This document shows, in pieces, positions 6,414-6,786 of a stretch of 6,786 nucleotides of DNA. Position 1 is the first letter of the stretch, and each line of letters starts with the position of its first letter. The translations under genes and the position numbers were made by a program. The notes under the pieces are model-generated. The model saw nothing but the letters and a program-made list of their open reading frames with translations, did not search any database and was not told the origin of the DNA. The DNA is from an uncultured Candidatus Altimarinota bacterium (GTDB lineage: Bacteria; Patescibacteriota; Gracilibacteria; BD1-5; UBA6164), in NCBI GenBank assembly GCA_937864995.1, contig CALMDL010000194.1, forward strand, positions 1 to 6,786. Direction: 5' to 3'.

Positions 6414-6786
6414 AATTTAATTCTAGTTTGTGCTAAAATCCAAATGAATATTACAAAAATCATTGCGGGGTATACCTTCATAGGAAAATATTCTGCTGCT
6501 ATTATTCATCAACAAATAAAATAAAAATAGCTACTTCTTTGAATCCTTTTCCACCATATTCAAAGATTTTTTTGAGAAAAATTATTTGAAGTTATAAGTA
6601 AAATAATGGCAGTTATTTCGCTTATTCTAGATATTATAGGGTAATAAAATCACCATTTTACAATTGAAAAATAATTTATAAATTTTGAAAAATCTAAAAA
6701 CATAGGTCATATTAGATTTACTACAATTATGCTTGAAGATAATATTCAAAATGCTTTTCTTAAACTTACAAGTTTATTTAAAAATC
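6404..6786 (-). CDS. Ferric-reductase-like membrane protein, 5' end missing
   Basis: The 3' part of a gene running off the window end; 126 C-terminal residues are visible. The pattern resembles the ferric reductase-like transmembrane domain (PF01794; also MsrQ/YedZ): LVSLRKAFGILSSSIIVVN matches the RRxLGL...lHal helix, and RISEITAIILLITSNNFSQK followed by LGIWWKRIQRSSYFYF matches LLxLTSN...LGxxWWKRLHRLVY. About four hydrophobic segments can be seen, ending with the short basic tail TRIKLWK. Oddly, the histidines that bind haem in this family are absent: the first is N23 of the visible part, the second Q82, and the third falls near E98-Y99. There is no His anywhere in the visible part. So it keeps the fold signature but probably not the classic bis-His haem. 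Glycines at G13, G26, G45, G75, G92 and G93 are TGA-coded. It heads the operon with the overlapping DUF1722 gene. Confidence 0.7.

Noticed and set aside
1..6786. tRNA genes, CRISPR arrays, insertion sequences
   Set aside because: No cloverleaf, no regularly spaced repeats, and no transposase motifs or paired terminal repeats were seen by reading both strands.

Overview
This is an extremely AT-rich window from a bacterium that reads TGA as glycine (genetic code 25). It therefore most likely belongs to Absconditabacteria (SR1) or Gracilibacteria (BD1-5) of the Patescibacteria/CPR. The evidence is internal. Seven of the eight genes become full-length only if TGA is read through, and the TGA codons fall on glycines that cannot vary: both glycines of a Walker A box, the TOPRIM VEGETE, the LPTTG sortase signal, and the residue after Arg32 of EF-P. 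Only TAA and TAG act as stops. No in-frame CGA or CGG codon was seen. The window alone does not separate the two phyla.

Layout: (1) Positions 1-1246, + strand: a terminator from an upstream gene, then two tandem genes for exported proteins. The first is acidic and helical, and its signal peptide is cut off by an in-frame TAA. The second is a short LPXTG-type surface protein. (2) 1258-2814, - strand: an OLD-family nuclease (ABC-type ATPase plus TOPRIM), a possible defence gene, convergent with the surface gene and divergent from the next. (3) 2946-4532: earP (+) and efp (-), convergent. EarP rhamnosylates Arg32 of elongation factor P, and this EF-P carries Arg at exactly position 32, so enzyme and substrate are encoded tail to tail. 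(4) 4606-6786, - strand: a ferric-reductase-like membrane protein (cut by the window edge), a DUF1722/YbgA-like protein overlapping it, and a class I DNA photolyase. The ybgA-phr neighbourhood recalls E. coli.

The genome is tightly packed. The longest gap between genes is 131 bp. Convergent genes share one bidirectional hairpin terminator, with stop codons inside the hairpin. Recognisable Shine-Dalgarno sequences are nearly absent; starts sit in A/T-only contexts. Promoter-like -35/-10 pairs can be proposed before the OLD gene, earP and efp, and a -10 box before phr.

The strongest biological stories are the EarP/EF-P Arg-rhamnosylation pair in a recoded ultra-small bacterium, the surface protein whose sortase motif exists only under code 25, the broken signal peptide where TGA(Gly) to TAA would be a single transition, and a ferric-reductase-like protein with no histidine in its visible part.
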